A DNA stretch of 64,000 nt from Jatrophihabitans sp964244045 (GTDB lineage: Bacteria > Actinomycetota > Actinomycetes > Mycobacteriales > Jatrophihabitantaceae), in contig NZ_CAXTHK010000023.1 of assembly GCF_964244045.1 (NCBI RefSeq), positions 1 through 64,000 on the forward strand, read 5' to 3'. Both the position numbers and the translations under genes were made by a program. Position 1 is the first letter of the stretch. Every line of letters begins with the position of its first letter. The notes beneath the pieces are model-generated. The model saw only the letters and a list, made by a program, of their open reading frames with translations, ran no database searches and had not been told where the DNA came from. Positions 16,409-26,443 of this stretch are shown piece by piece.

Positions 16409-19391
16409 TCGCGGCACCCTCCTCCACGATGCGGAACCAGTTCTGAACGACATCGCCGATCTGGTTGTCGAGGTCGGATACGGTGCCGCTGTCGCTCTCA
16501 GCATCTGCGACTCCCGCCTCGATCCACTGCCTGCTGTACGCGAGGTAGTCGGCCACCGCCTGTAGGTCGGCGCCCGCAGGCGCACCGACGACGGAAAGTA
16601 ACGCCAGACCGCTTTCGGTCTCAGCAGTGTCTAACAGTCTCTCGACGGACGAGATGACGGACTGATCCCATTGAGCGGCAGCCTCGTTGCGCACTTGAAG
16701 ATCCGCCAGCGATGAGACCTTCACGAACCCGTAGCTGTGACCGGCCTTGACCGCGTCCAGTATCGCCGCGGTTGTCTCGTTCACGGTGGTGCCCTGTGGG
16801 ACATCGACTCGGATGCGATCGATCAGGTCCTGCCAGTAGGCAAGTTGCGCTTGGCATGCTTGCTCGAGGAAGGCGAGACGTCGATGTGCCTTGGTGCCCC
16901 AGTCGGGCACGTCGAGTTCGGTGCCGTCGGTGAGAAGCTTTCTCGCCATGCGAACGATGCCGCTGAGCCGTTGGTAGTCCACGGCGTGCACGGCACCAGT
17001 CCCCTGAGCAACACCGATCCCGCGCGCGAAGTGGTCAATGACTGCACTGCGTTCGACCGTGTATTCCCGATACGCGGCCAGCCACTGTGGGGCGCGTGAG
17101 GCTTCATCGCTGCGGAGATCAGCCGGTGGCAGCCAGAAGATCGCGTTAGCGAAGTCGAGTTCTTTGGGCTTGGACGGTAGACCGCCGCTAGCGCCTGCTC
17201 CCCGGATCAGCGATGCCGCGACGTGCGCCAGGGACGCGTCATCGACGGCCATTGCTCGCTGGATACGACGCTTGGCTTCATCGACGCGGCCAGCGACGGT
17301 CGCGTCGAGGCGAGGCAAGGCATCGCCGGCACGTTGCCAGAAGCCGGCTTTGATCAAGATGAGGCCGCGGAACATCATCGCGGTGCGGGCGTCTCGCGGC
17401 AGTCGGATGATCGGCGCGATTGAGGGCGGAAGGTTTTCGCTTGCACCCTCGATCGAGACGGTATGAGAGATGCGAACCTTATCGGGAACTGCCTTGGCCA
17501 AGGTCGCCGTATCGGGCTCTTTGATCGCGGGGTCGAACCAGTCGATTCTAGCCAGCAGGCGGTCACGAATCATGGTGCGCATGTCGGCGGCTAGGCCCTG
17601 CCGCAGGTCTTTGCCGTTGAGCCAAATATCGATGCCGTCGAGTTGACTGCGTACCGACGGTGGAAGATCACCCGGCGCCGCGGTGACAGGGTCGGGTGTC
17701 CGGTCGGTGGGATGTGCTCGAGTCAGATCGGAAGGAAGCGGTGGATGCGAGAACGCGGCGAGGATCTCGTCGCTTATCGCCTCTCGTCCGACATCGCCCC
17801 AGAACGTCAATAACGTATCGGCCCGGCCGCCGTCATCGCCGCTGAATGCCTTCTGGATTTCCTCCTGCACATGGACCGGGAGGAAGGGCAGGCCCATGGC
17901 GGACGATTCTTGACCGAGGAATCCGGGTGGTGGGAACTTTCCGGCCTTGAGTGTCTGGACGTTGTCGTTAAGCATGTCACGCACAGCACGGGATAACACA
18001 CGGCGGGGGTTGAAAACTGCTCTGTCGCTGCCCTTATCGGCGCAAGCACGAACCGCACGCATCAGGGCAGCCTTGTTGTATGGGTAGAGACCGTAACCCT
18101 GCTGCGACGCTCCGAAGGCTTCATGGCAAGACGACTGATACTCGCAGTTCAGGCAGGCATTCGACACTTCGGGGCTGGCCTGCTCCAGGCGTGCCTTACC
18201 CACCCGTGCCGCGTTGAGATAGCGGCCCATGAAATCGGCGAATACCTGCTCGTCTGCGCCCGGCGTGTCGAACTCCACTTCCACCGTGTACACCGGTGAA
18301 GAAGCCTCAGCGCGGGTCCTGAAGGTGTCTGGCAGCAGCTCGCGGTAGTAGCCGGATGTGACAGCGAGCATCGTGCGAACTGTTGCGTATTTTTCTTGCC
18401 CCTGCACGATGCCAACCTCCACGATGGCGTCGAGCAGGTCCCGTCGAACGCCCTGGATCAGGGCCACGTCCTCGATCAGCAGCACGATTTCGTGCCCGAC
18501 GAACTTCTCTCGGATCCGTTTAAACGCCTGGCTCACGTCGCCTGCGTTCAGGCTCGCCGCCTTGATCGTGGCCGCCTCAAGTACGTGATTTAGCAGTCGT
18601 ACGGCCTCGACTTGCATCGTCGGCTTGGAGATCAAATCCCGGACGACTGTCCGGGTGGCCAAAGCGGCATCGTTAATACTGGAGTAGGAGCCAATGTCGG
18701 TTGGCAAGTCCTCGAGTGTGAACTCGAGAGGCATGTCGGGTTCGGACTCTGCGCGGCCGTTGAGCGCGTAGTGCGCGTAGCGCTTGACGAACGAGTTGGG
18801 GCGCAACAGGTGGCTTCGCAGCAGCGGATCGAGAAAGATTAGCCGCAGCCCGTTCTCTCCCACGAGCTTCTTGGCGAAAGGGTTGTCGCCGGATCGAGTG
18901 CGGAGCGCCTCGGCTAGTCCGTCCAGAATGCGCTGTTCCATCTCATCGGGTGTCATGCCGCTGCCCAGGCTGGACAGTTTGCGCCGGATCTCCTCGAATT
19001 CCGGTTCGGTTTGATCGAGCAGCAGTTTCTCGATGACGTCCTTCAGGCTCGTCTCGGTCTTCTGCAGGTAGATGACGTGGCGGTGGGGGTGCTCTTCGAT
19101 GTTCGCTTCGATCCAGCGGATCAGATGGGACTTACCTGCACCGGACTCGCCGAGGACCGTCGCCGCGAGATATCCCTCGGACGGCGGCGCACTTAGGAAC
19201 TCCTCGAGCACTTCCTGCTCGGACACCGAATCGGTGGTGGCCCTCCCGCCGACTTCACCTCGCTGGCGGGTGATGCGCAGCGGAGAGTGCGTCGCGAGTA
19301 GCACCGCCCGAGACGGTGTCGCGGCCTCTGTGGGAATCGTTGAGGTGACCTCCTCGGTGGACCAGCAGACGACGTTGACCTGTGCGGTCAC
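16401..19391 (-). CDS. dpdH: DpdH, AAA-type ATPase, 996 aa
   Basis: A GTG start at 19391 overlaps the dpdG stop (GTGA). A P-loop (GESGAGKS) lies near residue 80, and a Walker B-like EIVLLIEDVALIQG lies near 305. A cysteine motif (CLNCEYQSSC) near residue 417 could bind zinc. The remainder is mostly helical. The architecture suggests a STAND- or ORC-like ATPase controlling the helicase and nuclease subunits of the Dpd system. The DpdH call comes from length, P-loop and order within the operon. The gene reads through without interruption. Confidence 0.8.
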   Translation of the reverse strand: MTAQVNVVCWSTEEVTSTIPTEAATPSRAVLLATHSPLRITRQRGEVGGRATTDSVSEQEVLEEFLSAPPSEGYLAATVLGESGAGKSHLIRWIEANIEEHPHRHVIYLQKTETSLKDVIEKLLLDQTEPEFEEIRRKLSSLGSGMTPDEMEQRILDGLAEALRTRSGDNPFAKKLVGENGLRLIFLDPLLRSHLLRPNSFVKRYAHYALNGRAESEPDMPLEFTLEDLPTDIGSYSSINDAALATRTVVRDLISKPTMQVEAVRLLNHVLEAATIKAASLNAGDVSQAFKRIREKFVGHEIVLLIEDVALIQGVRRDLLDAIVEVGIVQGQEKYATVRTMLAVTSGYYRELLPDTFRTRAEASSPVYTVEVEFDTPGADEQVFADFMGRYLNAARVGKARLEQASPEVSNACLNCEYQSSCHEAFGASQQGYGLYPYNKAALMRAVRACADKGSDRAVFNPRRVLSRAVRDMLNDNVQTLKAGKFPPPGFLGQESSAMGLPFLPVHVQEEIQKAFSGDDGGRADTLLTFWGDVGREAISDEILAAFSHPPLPSDLTRAHPTDRTPDPVTAAPGDLPPSVRSQLDGIDIWLNGKDLRQGLAADMRTMIRDRLLARIDWFDPAIKEPDTATLAKAVPDKVRISHTVSIEGASENLPPSIAPIIRLPRDARTAMMFRGLILIKAGFWQRAGDALPRLDATVAGRVDEAKRRIQRAMAVDDASLAHVAASLIRGAGASGGLPSKPKELDFANAIFWLPPADLRSDEASRAPQWLAAYREYTVERSAVIDHFARGIGVAQGTGAVHAVDYQRLSGIVRMARKLLTDGTELDVPDWGTKAHRRLAFLEQACQAQLAYWQDLIDRIRVDVPQGTTVNETTAAILDAVKAGHSYGFVKVSSLADLQVRNEAAAQWDQSVISSVERLLDTAETESGLALLSVVGAPAGADLQAVADYLAYSRQWIEAGVADAESDSGTVSDLDNQIGDVVQNWFRIVEEGAAND

Positions 19392-20269
19392 CGTGTCACC
19401 TCCTTGACTGTCACGGCAGAGACGAACCGATCGTGCCCAGTTTCCTGGGCATCGGGTAGGGCAATCACGCCGGAGGGATCGGACTGGTAGGTCATGGTCA
19501 GGATGCCGCGTGCTTCGGCGCTGGTCAGCGCGAGGCCCAAAGCGCGCAGTCCGTTGTCGGGGTCATCTGCGATCCCGTCGTAGGTCGCGCTGGGATGGCC
19601 GGGCAGGACGGGGAGTTCGGCGCGGAGGAATTCGAGCAGTTGCTGGATCGAGATCTGTTCGCCTCGTGGAATCTGACCGGTGAGGGGGTGCAGGATCACG
19701 TCGATGACGGCCTGGGTGGGATCGGGCACGATTTTCTCTCCGGTTGTCTTCTGTTTAGCCCCTTCCACCATGGCGCTCAGCGCCGGCATCCCCATGCCGA
19801 GGGCGATGCTCCATGGGCGGAAGGCGTTGAAGCGGGTGTCGTTGGTGAACAACTGCGTGCGGTTGGCGGTTTGCACGTAGCCCCAGTCCAACGGCGTGAA
19901 CGGTGCCTGCCGCATCAGCCACGTCAGCCCAAGGCGCAACGACGGCGCGCCCTCGAAATCAGTGCCGAAGGTCTCCGGCGGCGCGAGCAGTCGGTATCGC
20001 AGAGTTCGCAGGAACTCCACAGAGTCAGCCAGTTTTTCGGCCTGATACAGCCCGTCGCCGCCCACGTGGACGAGGCCGAACTCGCGCAGCGCTGCCAAGG
20101 CTCGTGTTGCGTGCGCACCGTTGCTGGGTGTGCGGGGCCGCATCGTCTCGGGTGTCACGAAGTCGAGGATCTGGGTCTGCGAGAGATCTGGATGTTCCAT
20201 GATCACGCGGTAGGTGAGCCACATGGTCTGCGGGACGCAGTACGCCGGGCTCGGGTTCAGCACGTCCAT
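19388..20269 (-). CDS. dpdG: DpdG, Dpd-system protein, 293 aa
   Basis: The ATG at 20269 immediately follows the dpdF stop. The N-terminal 90 residues look like a winged-helix domain: a helical segment around LTYRVIMEHPDLS, a recognition-like helix ending in LAALREFGL, and a short beta turn VGGDGLYQ. The C-terminal part has no motif I recognise. It fits DpdG in size and place, downstream of the RecQ-like helicase and before the DpdH ATPase. In Salmonella dpdG is needed for the restriction-like phenotype, so it may sense DNA or tether the complex to it; that is inference. Confidence 0.7.
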   Translation of the reverse strand: MDVLNPSPAYCVPQTMWLTYRVIMEHPDLSQTQILDFVTPETMRPRTPSNGAHATRALAALREFGLVHVGGDGLYQAEKLADSVEFLRTLRYRLLAPPETFGTDFEGAPSLRLGLTWLMRQAPFTPLDWGYVQTANRTQLFTNDTRFNAFRPWSIALGMGMPALSAMVEGAKQKTTGEKIVPDPTQAVIDVILHPLTGQIPRGEQISIQQLLEFLRAELPVLPGHPSATYDGIADDPDNGLRALGLALTSAEARGILTMTYQSDPSGVIALPDAQETGHDRFVSAVTVKEVTR

Positions 20270-22843
20270 TCACAGACTCCTCAGCAGAGCGTCGAGCGAG
20301 ATACGGGTCGTGTCACCCGTGACGTCGCGCAGTAGGTTGCCCGGCTTGTGCGGGTCGGGAGTGGAGTCCGGGCCGACGACGTAGCTGATCAGGTCCAGGG
20401 CCAGGCGTTCGTCGGCCTCGGATGTTAGGCGCGCTTGCGGAAGCACGAAGGCGATCGGCCCGGGGTAGTAGTCGGACAGTTGGTGCGCGGAACTGCGGTC
20501 CGTCAGAACGGCGGTGTTCGGAACAGAGCGTTGTAATTGGTCGGCGGCGGCGTCGGTCATACCGGCGAAGACGTGGACGCCCCGCTGAGCCAAACGCCGT
20601 AGCAGCGGATCTGCTTGCTGCCCTTCGGCAAACCAGATGAACAGTCCGGGCCTGTCACCGCGCCAGGCCTCCAGCGGATCGCTCCCACGCGGTGCTGGCA
20701 GGTCAGGGGCCGCTTCAAGTGGGTGCGTGCCAGGGGATCGGTCGGGCGCTCGCCGGCACGACGGACATCCACGACAGGCCGGCGCCGTTCGCAGCGTGCC
20801 TCCGCCGAAGGAGACCTGGAAGTGTCGGGCGATGACACGCCCAACGCACTCCTGGCCCCGCACGAGAGAAAGCACCGCCTGGAGCGCGCGACGTTGAGCG
20901 GTGCTCACGTCATTGCGTATCGCCGCCAGCGCTGTCTTCCAGCCGTGCTCTCCGAGTAGTTCACCGTTGAGCAGGTCGAACTCCAAGAAATCTTCGACGT
21001 TGGCATAGAAATCGTCGCGGCCCTTTGCCTTGGCCTCTTCCGAAGCGCCCGAATCTGGCGTCCATCGCGGGGCCCGCAAGCCGATGACCCCGGCCTGCGC
21101 CATCAGGGTCAGAGTGCGTACGTTCCACTGCGCACTGCGCCCATAGCCGTCGGCGAGGTAGTTGGGCAGCGTGCTCTTCCGCACGCGGTAGCGAAACCCC
21201 GTGAGGTGGTCAGCGCTGTGCATCATGCTCTGCCACCGTTTCCATCCGAGATCGTCGCCGATCAGCACGACACGGCTGAGGCTGTCGGCGATCTGTTCGT
21301 CTGGCGGACAACTGCATAGGTACGCGACCGACGGCCGACCGTCGCGACCGGCGCGACCGACCTCCTGGTAGTACCGATCGATGGTTTCCGGCAGGCACGC
21401 GTGAAGCACCGTACGGACGTTGGGCATGTCCAGTCCCAAGCCGAACGCGGAAGTGCCAACCACAACATCTAGGCCGGTGGCGGTTGGCAGGCCTGCAGTC
21501 GTCAACCCGCGCCATTGCTCCATGACTGTGCGGCGCTGCTCGTCGCTGGAGTCGCCGGTGACACATCCGACTCGCAGCAGTCCTTTCGTGCGCAACGTCG
21601 CCGCCCAGGTATGCGCGTCGTTGACCTTGGTGGTGTAAAGCAGCAGCGGTCTCGGGAGGCAACTGACAGCGGTCACGATCGCTGCGGCGCGGCTCTCCTC
21701 GTCGGGGTACGAGTCGAGAAAATACGCCGGTTCGGTGCGCAGTTCGGATCCCCAGACAAGGTCGACTTCGTGTCCGCCCATAGCGAAGAGGTTGGTCAGC
21801 AGGCGTAGCGGTTGTTGGGACACTGTTGCGCTCAGCATGAGGACAGCGGGCTTGCTCGACTGAGGGGCGCTATCGTGCGCTTCGCGGATGAGCCCGGGCA
21901 TGGTCTGGAACTCGGGACGGAAGTTCGCGCCCCATTGGTCGACGAGGTGCGCTTCGTCAATGACGATCTGCTGTAGATGGCCGGCCCGGGCACAGTCCAG
22001 AACCGCACTGGCCAGTCCGGAGACGAACGCCTCGGGCGAGGTGTAGAGCAGTCGCTGCTGACCGGAGCGGACTTGGTCGCGAAGTTCCTTCTTGGTGTCG
22101 TTGTCCAGGGATCCAACGTAGGCGTAACAGCCGTTTGGGCTGAGTTCCTTATTCAGGTTCCTGGCAAGTTCGGCTGTGCGGCGTTCCATGTCCAGCGCAA
22201 GTACCACGGTGGGCACCACGACGATGGTCACACCATGGCTGGACAGCAGCACTTTCGACCATGCGACCGCTGTCTTCCCGCGGCCGGTAGGCAGGGCCAC
22301 AACAAGGGCTCCGCCGTCGTTGAGGACAGCGGCACGCGCGGCCTGCCGCTGCGATTCGCCGCGGTAGGTCGGGTAGCCGTGGGTGAACTTCCAGAATGGG
22401 TCCGCGGGCAGCAGGGTCGTACCTTCCGGTTCGACATCGCGATAAGCCGCCCGGACTTGTTGGCGCGCCAACCCTGCCGCGGCCGGTTCATCACCAGGGG
22501 TCGGAGGCTCCCAGTCCACAGCCCTGACAGTTATGCCTCCCCCAACTAAGGCGCTGGCCGCACAGCGCACCTCATGCCACTGCTCAATGGTGGGCCACTC
22601 CGGCGTGACGGGAACCGACAGGCGGCCATCACCGCCATAGGTCGTCTGGGAGATGAGCAGCACCTGGCGTATGAGGGCTGCAACGTCGCGCCATCCCGTC
22701 TGTCCGACGGTCAGGCCTGTCATGGCATCCAGCAGACGTCGACACGCGTCGCTGCAGATGCGATCGGCCGCGACCTCGACCGAGACGGGCCACGCGGACA
22801 GCGCCGCTTGCGCGAGCGCCAGATCGTCCCTAGACATAGACAC
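20270..22843 (-). CDS. dpdF: DpdF, RecQ-like DNA helicase, 857 aa
   Basis: This is an SF2 helicase of RecQ type. Walker A (PTGRGKT) is near residue 184 and the DEAH box (IDEAHLVDQWG) near 296. The RecQ motif VI (YYQEVGRAGRDGRPS) is near 490. A Cys-rich segment (CRGCPSC), about residues 685-695, resembles the RecQ zinc-binding site. The first 130 residues are specific to this protein. The start at 22843 overlaps dpdE by 14 bases; an in-frame ATG two codons later is an alternative. It probably remodels DNA during discrimination of modified from unmodified DNA. Confidence 0.87.
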   Translation of the reverse strand: MSMSRDDLALAQAALSAWPVSVEVAADRICSDACRRLLDAMTGLTVGQTGWRDVAALIRQVLLISQTTYGGDGRLSVPVTPEWPTIEQWHEVRCAASALVGGGITVRAVDWEPPTPGDEPAAAGLARQQVRAAYRDVEPEGTTLLPADPFWKFTHGYPTYRGESQRQAARAAVLNDGGALVVALPTGRGKTAVAWSKVLLSSHGVTIVVVPTVVLALDMERRTAELARNLNKELSPNGCYAYVGSLDNDTKKELRDQVRSGQQRLLYTSPEAFVSGLASAVLDCARAGHLQQIVIDEAHLVDQWGANFRPEFQTMPGLIREAHDSAPQSSKPAVLMLSATVSQQPLRLLTNLFAMGGHEVDLVWGSELRTEPAYFLDSYPDEESRAAAIVTAVSCLPRPLLLYTTKVNDAHTWAATLRTKGLLRVGCVTGDSSDEQRRTVMEQWRGLTTAGLPTATGLDVVVGTSAFGLGLDMPNVRTVLHACLPETIDRYYQEVGRAGRDGRPSVAYLCSCPPDEQIADSLSRVVLIGDDLGWKRWQSMMHSADHLTGFRYRVRKSTLPNYLADGYGRSAQWNVRTLTLMAQAGVIGLRAPRWTPDSGASEEAKAKGRDDFYANVEDFLEFDLLNGELLGEHGWKTALAAIRNDVSTAQRRALQAVLSLVRGQECVGRVIARHFQVSFGGGTLRTAPACRGCPSCRRAPDRSPGTHPLEAAPDLPAPRGSDPLEAWRGDRPGLFIWFAEGQQADPLLRRLAQRGVHVFAGMTDAAADQLQRSVPNTAVLTDRSSAHQLSDYYPGPIAFVLPQARLTSEADERLALDLISYVVGPDSTPDPHKPGNLLRDVTGDTTRISLDALLRSL

Positions 22844-25800
22844 CCCACGGCTGGGAGGCGAGGACGACGCAACTGACAGTGCTAAGTCGAATGGCCGGTG
22901 TGGTGACGGCCGCCTCCAAAGCCCGTCCGAGTGCTACGTCGGTGTCGAGCGCTGATGGATCGGTGACCAGGCCGCCTGCGTGTGATCGGGCGCGGCTCTG
23001 TGCGAGCAAGGAGTCCGTTTGTCGGCGGACTTGGTCGCCGGCGCGACGGGATGCCTCCACGACGTCGGCGATGTCAGTGACCCGTTGAAGCGCTGTCTCG
23101 TGGCAGGCGGTGGCAAAGGGCGCCAGGTTTTCCTCGCCCCCCAGGACGGCGTGGAGGGCAGCGATCCGTTGCGAGTTGAGGTTCTTGTCGCTGCTGGCGC
23201 TGTAGGACCGAGACAGAAGTTCAATAAGGGCCGGGCTTCCAACGGTCTGGGCGGTGTTCGTGGGAATCCAGATGCGGTGGTGCTGCGGACGGAACGCCGC
23301 GTCGGCGCGCCGGCGACAGATGGGTTCGAGTTCGATGTTCCCCGCCAGCACCGCGAGAACTGGTGCGATGTCGGCTTCGATGAGGAAGTCGAAGCCGAAG
23401 AACACCGTCGGCTCGTGGTGCCAGCGGGGCTCCACTCGCCACATGGCTACGGCTTGGCCGCGGTCGTCCAGGCTGAGCAGTGATTCGAGTCCGCTGATGA
23501 AGGGGTTGCCCCGTCGAAACAGTCGCCGCCGGCCAGCTAGCTTCCAACGGTCGAAGTAGCCGGTCCGGGCAGCCTCGACGGTCATCAACCGTGTCAGCAG
23601 TCGTCCGCTGACGAGCGGATCTGCGTCCGGATGGCGCCCGAACTGGATGCTCCCGTCGAGATTGGTCTTGGCAGCCAGACGTAGCCCCTCAGGCCCCTCC
23701 ACGAAGCTCCGGTACGCCCGTTCGATCTCCTCAGAGTGCGCCTCGTATTCGGCGATTGCCAGGGTCATCGCGTCGCCATCCGCGTAGGTTCCGTAGCTGG
23801 CCTCGAGGGCGTCGACCTCATTGATTCGGCGCTTCTCCTGTATCAACTGCGAGTGGATGGCCTCGGATTCTGCGAGGAAGCCTTCGACTCCCTGCTCGAC
23901 GAGTTGTGTCCATGCCAGACCCGCCAAGTCGCCGACGATCTCCTGCATCGCCGACAGCGACTCGGTGAAGATCACAAAGCCGTCGGCGAGCACTTTAAGC
24001 CACGTGGTAACGATGCCGTGGGGGTCTGGGTCGACCACCACGAACTGCCTTCCTGCCCTGCGGGTGCTGTAACGGTCTACGCGGCCGATCCTCTGCTCCA
24101 GCGCGTTCGGGTTCCACGGGATGCGTATGTGGTACACGGCGTCAGCGCCTTGGAAGTTGCGTCCGACCTCGCCGCTGTCATCCACGATGAGCATGCCGCC
24201 GTCCGTACGCCAGGCCTGCTCTGCTTCTTCGCGCTGCTGCTCGGTCTGCGTGCTCAAGTGGGCCCGGGCTTGCGCTGAACTACCTCGTGACAGTTCGCGT
24301 ACCAACTGACCGGCGAGTGTTCCTCGGCCGGTGAAGACGACGCTTCGTGCTGCCGTATCGCGGGCCTGCAGCGCCGTGGCCAGCGCCTGCAGTCCGTCCG
24401 AGCCCCGCGCGGAACACAGCGTCTCCGCGAGGTCGGCTTCAAACGCTAGTGCAGGCTGCGCGTCCAGCAGCGCCTTCTCTGGTGGAGACAGCACCTCGGT
24501 ATCTACGCCGCTAAGGCGGTAGTTAACTGCCGCCAGCAGGTCGTTTAGCGGACCACCGGCCCGCGAAGCGAGCACGCCAAGGACTTGACCTAATGGGCCG
24601 GGCTCGAGTCCGTCATCCAGCACGGCCGCAGCGCTCCTTGCTGCCCACTCGGCCAGGAAGGTAGCTGCCGCGTTGACTTCGTCGGACTCCATCCGGATGA
24701 CACCCGGCCGACTGCGCCCGGCGAACTCAAATGGCGTGAGCAGTCCTTGATCGTCTAGGCGTTGAATCTCCACGACATGTCGCCGGTTGCGGATGACGCG
24801 GTGGTGCAGGCGATAGGTCTCCGAGACGTGGGTGCGTACCGCGGCCACGGCTCGGCGCAGTCCAGCCCTGTCGACTTGCGCCGGATCGGTGCCCGTTGGC
24901 CCGAACAGGAGCATCGTCTGTTCGATTGTCTCAGCGAGAGTGCTGTCGTCGGGCACGATCCTGCGGATCTCGTCGAACTCGAACTGAAGTAATTCAGGGT
25001 TGTCTGGATCTGGATCATCATCGAGGCCGAAGATGGCCAGCGCCAGCTCTTGCCGCGCCTCCAGCAAGTGATCGAATTCCGTCCGGCGGTCCCACCGAAA
25101 CAGATGCGGGTCGAGCAGGTGAAGCAGCGCGAGGTGTGTGGTGCTGTGACGCGAAAACGGCGTCGCTGAGAGCATCAGCAGTCGTGGCACGGCATGCGCC
25201 AAATCGGTCAGTTCACGGTACGGCGAGTCCTGCGGGCCTTGGGTGCGCGCCAGCAGGTGTGCCTCGTCGACTACCAGGAGGTCTGCACCGGTCAACTCCC
25301 CCCAGTTATTGACCTCGTCGTGACCGAGAACCTCGAACGGCAGCCCGCCGGCGGGCGAAGGGAAATCATCTAGGTAGAACTTCTCGAGCAGTTCGGCGCG
25401 CCATTGGGCTTTGAGCGCGTCGGGAACGATGACGCCGATGCGCCGGCCGGGGACGTCGATCAGCAACTGTCGCATGACGAAGCCGGCCTGGATCGTCTTG
25501 CCCATCCCGACCTCGTCGGCTAGCAGGTACCGCTGTACCGGGTCTCGGATGATCCGCAGGGCGGCACTGATCTGATGCGCGTGGAGTCGGACCCCGGTTG
25601 ACACAATCCCGGTCGCGGAGGCGGTGGCGGCGCGCTCGGCCAGCAGCAGTTGCCGGACTGGTTCGCGGGCGTCGCGATAGCGCGGCGTCTCGTTCGCTCC
25701 AGTCAGTAGGACCTGCAACGGGTCCTCCGGGGGCCGCTCCCAGCGCACTCGAAGTCGGTCCTCTGTGACCTGGAGGTCCACGTTCATGTTGGGAATTCTC

Positions 25801-26069
25801 ACGTGGTAACTGTCTGGACCGCCGCCGAGGATTCGGCCCGCGCGCCACCGTCCCCACCCGTCCTGGAAAAAGACGCGCGTCTGCGGGCTGAGCCGAACCC
25901 GTTGGACCTCTTGCAGCCTTACCCACCGCGACTCGGCGATCGGTCGGGCGGCGGACTCGAAGTAGTCAAGCCGCACCCGGTCATCCACGACCTCGCCCAC
26001 ACGGGCGAATCCGGGAGCACCCGACTGCGCGACAAGTCTTCCGACAGCCTGACGTGTCGACTTGTCCAT
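22830..26069 (-). CDS. dpdE: DpdE, SNF2-family helicase/translocase, 1079 aa
   Basis: First gene of the minus-strand operon. The N-terminal 150 residues look beta-rich and RapA-like, with a WGRWRAGRI segment. The SNF2 core follows, with motif I DEVGMGKT near residue 185, DEAH near 267, and motif V/VI (NFQGADAVYHIRIP, then QRIGRVDRY) near 650-675. The ATG at 26069 is preceded by GGGAGGG at about 11 bases. DpdE is required for the restriction-like phenotype in Salmonella. It likely uses ATP to move along duplex DNA and could be the scanning motor of the complex. Confidence 0.88.
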   Translation of the reverse strand: MDKSTRQAVGRLVAQSGAPGFARVGEVVDDRVRLDYFESAARPIAESRWVRLQEVQRVRLSPQTRVFFQDGWGRWRAGRILGGGPDSYHVRIPNMNVDLQVTEDRLRVRWERPPEDPLQVLLTGANETPRYRDAREPVRQLLLAERAATASATGIVSTGVRLHAHQISAALRIIRDPVQRYLLADEVGMGKTIQAGFVMRQLLIDVPGRRIGVIVPDALKAQWRAELLEKFYLDDFPSPAGGLPFEVLGHDEVNNWGELTGADLLVVDEAHLLARTQGPQDSPYRELTDLAHAVPRLLMLSATPFSRHSTTHLALLHLLDPHLFRWDRRTEFDHLLEARQELALAIFGLDDDPDPDNPELLQFEFDEIRRIVPDDSTLAETIEQTMLLFGPTGTDPAQVDRAGLRRAVAAVRTHVSETYRLHHRVIRNRRHVVEIQRLDDQGLLTPFEFAGRSRPGVIRMESDEVNAAATFLAEWAARSAAAVLDDGLEPGPLGQVLGVLASRAGGPLNDLLAAVNYRLSGVDTEVLSPPEKALLDAQPALAFEADLAETLCSARGSDGLQALATALQARDTAARSVVFTGRGTLAGQLVRELSRGSSAQARAHLSTQTEQQREEAEQAWRTDGGMLIVDDSGEVGRNFQGADAVYHIRIPWNPNALEQRIGRVDRYSTRRAGRQFVVVDPDPHGIVTTWLKVLADGFVIFTESLSAMQEIVGDLAGLAWTQLVEQGVEGFLAESEAIHSQLIQEKRRINEVDALEASYGTYADGDAMTLAIAEYEAHSEEIERAYRSFVEGPEGLRLAAKTNLDGSIQFGRHPDADPLVSGRLLTRLMTVEAARTGYFDRWKLAGRRRLFRRGNPFISGLESLLSLDDRGQAVAMWRVEPRWHHEPTVFFGFDFLIEADIAPVLAVLAGNIELEPICRRRADAAFRPQHHRIWIPTNTAQTVGSPALIELLSRSYSASSDKNLNSQRIAALHAVLGGEENLAPFATACHETALQRVTDIADVVEASRRAGDQVRRQTDSLLAQSRARSHAGGLVTDPSALDTDVALGRALEAAVTTPAIRLSTVSCVVLASQPWGVYV

Positions 26070-26306
26070 GACTTCGTGTGCCCTCCCTCGCGTACCTGCG
26101 AAGTCTGTCGGAGATCAACGGTGCGCGCACCTGTGACGAGTCTGGGGGACGCGGATGAGGTCGAAGCAAGGCTCGCGGGGGCGGCTGCAGGGTCGCGGCA
26201 CCGCTCGGCGTGCGCGTCCGGTGAGGGCTGCAGTGTGCCTGACCCGGTGCTAAGCCGGGCCGGGACCTCCATGGGCGGCGCACCATCCGGGACGGCTCCC
26301 GGCGCG
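26070..26306. other. Control region between the two Dpd operons, dpdE side
   Basis: The dpdE-proximal part of the 374-bp divergent region. No gene is credible. It must hold the promoter of the minus-strand operon, but I could not point to a convincing -35/-10 pair on that strand. The sequence is GC-rich with short inverted repeats such as GCCGGGCCGG-type stretches near 26250. Confidence 0.4.
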
Positions 26307-26336
26307 TTGTCAGAGGGCCCGCGTAGGAATTACAGT
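26307..26336 (+). promoter_or_regulatory. Predicted promoter of the queC-to-dpdB operon
   Basis: TTGTCA at 26307-26312 matches the -35 consensus in five of six positions. It is separated by 18 bases from TACAGT at 26331-26336, which has the key T, A and final T of a -10. The spot is unusually AT-rich for this DNA, and the -10 sits within a short palindrome TTACAGTAA. The start point would be near 26343, giving an untranslated leader of about 100 nt before queC. Prediction from sequence only. Confidence 0.5.
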
Positions 26337-26404
26337 AATGTGATTTCCATGGAGTCGACCGGGGTCAATAACTGCAGGAAGACCCTCTTCGCACAGCCGC
26401 AGTT

Positions 26405-26422
26405 GTCCGGCGATGCCCGGAC
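26405..26422 (+). promoter_or_regulatory. Leader hairpin upstream of queC
   Basis: GTCCGG and CCGGAC form a perfect 6-bp stem with a 6-base loop, ending 21 bases before the queC ATG. It directly precedes the GGAAGGAC ribosome-binding stretch. It could modulate translation. It lacks the signatures of known preQ1 riboswitch classes. Confidence 0.3.
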
Positions 26423-26443
26423 GGAAGGACAGGTGCCAACAGG

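Noticed and set aside
26337..26443. preQ1 riboswitch before queC
   Set aside because: The leader has a simple hairpin but none of the conserved elements of the known preQ1 classes that I could recognise.
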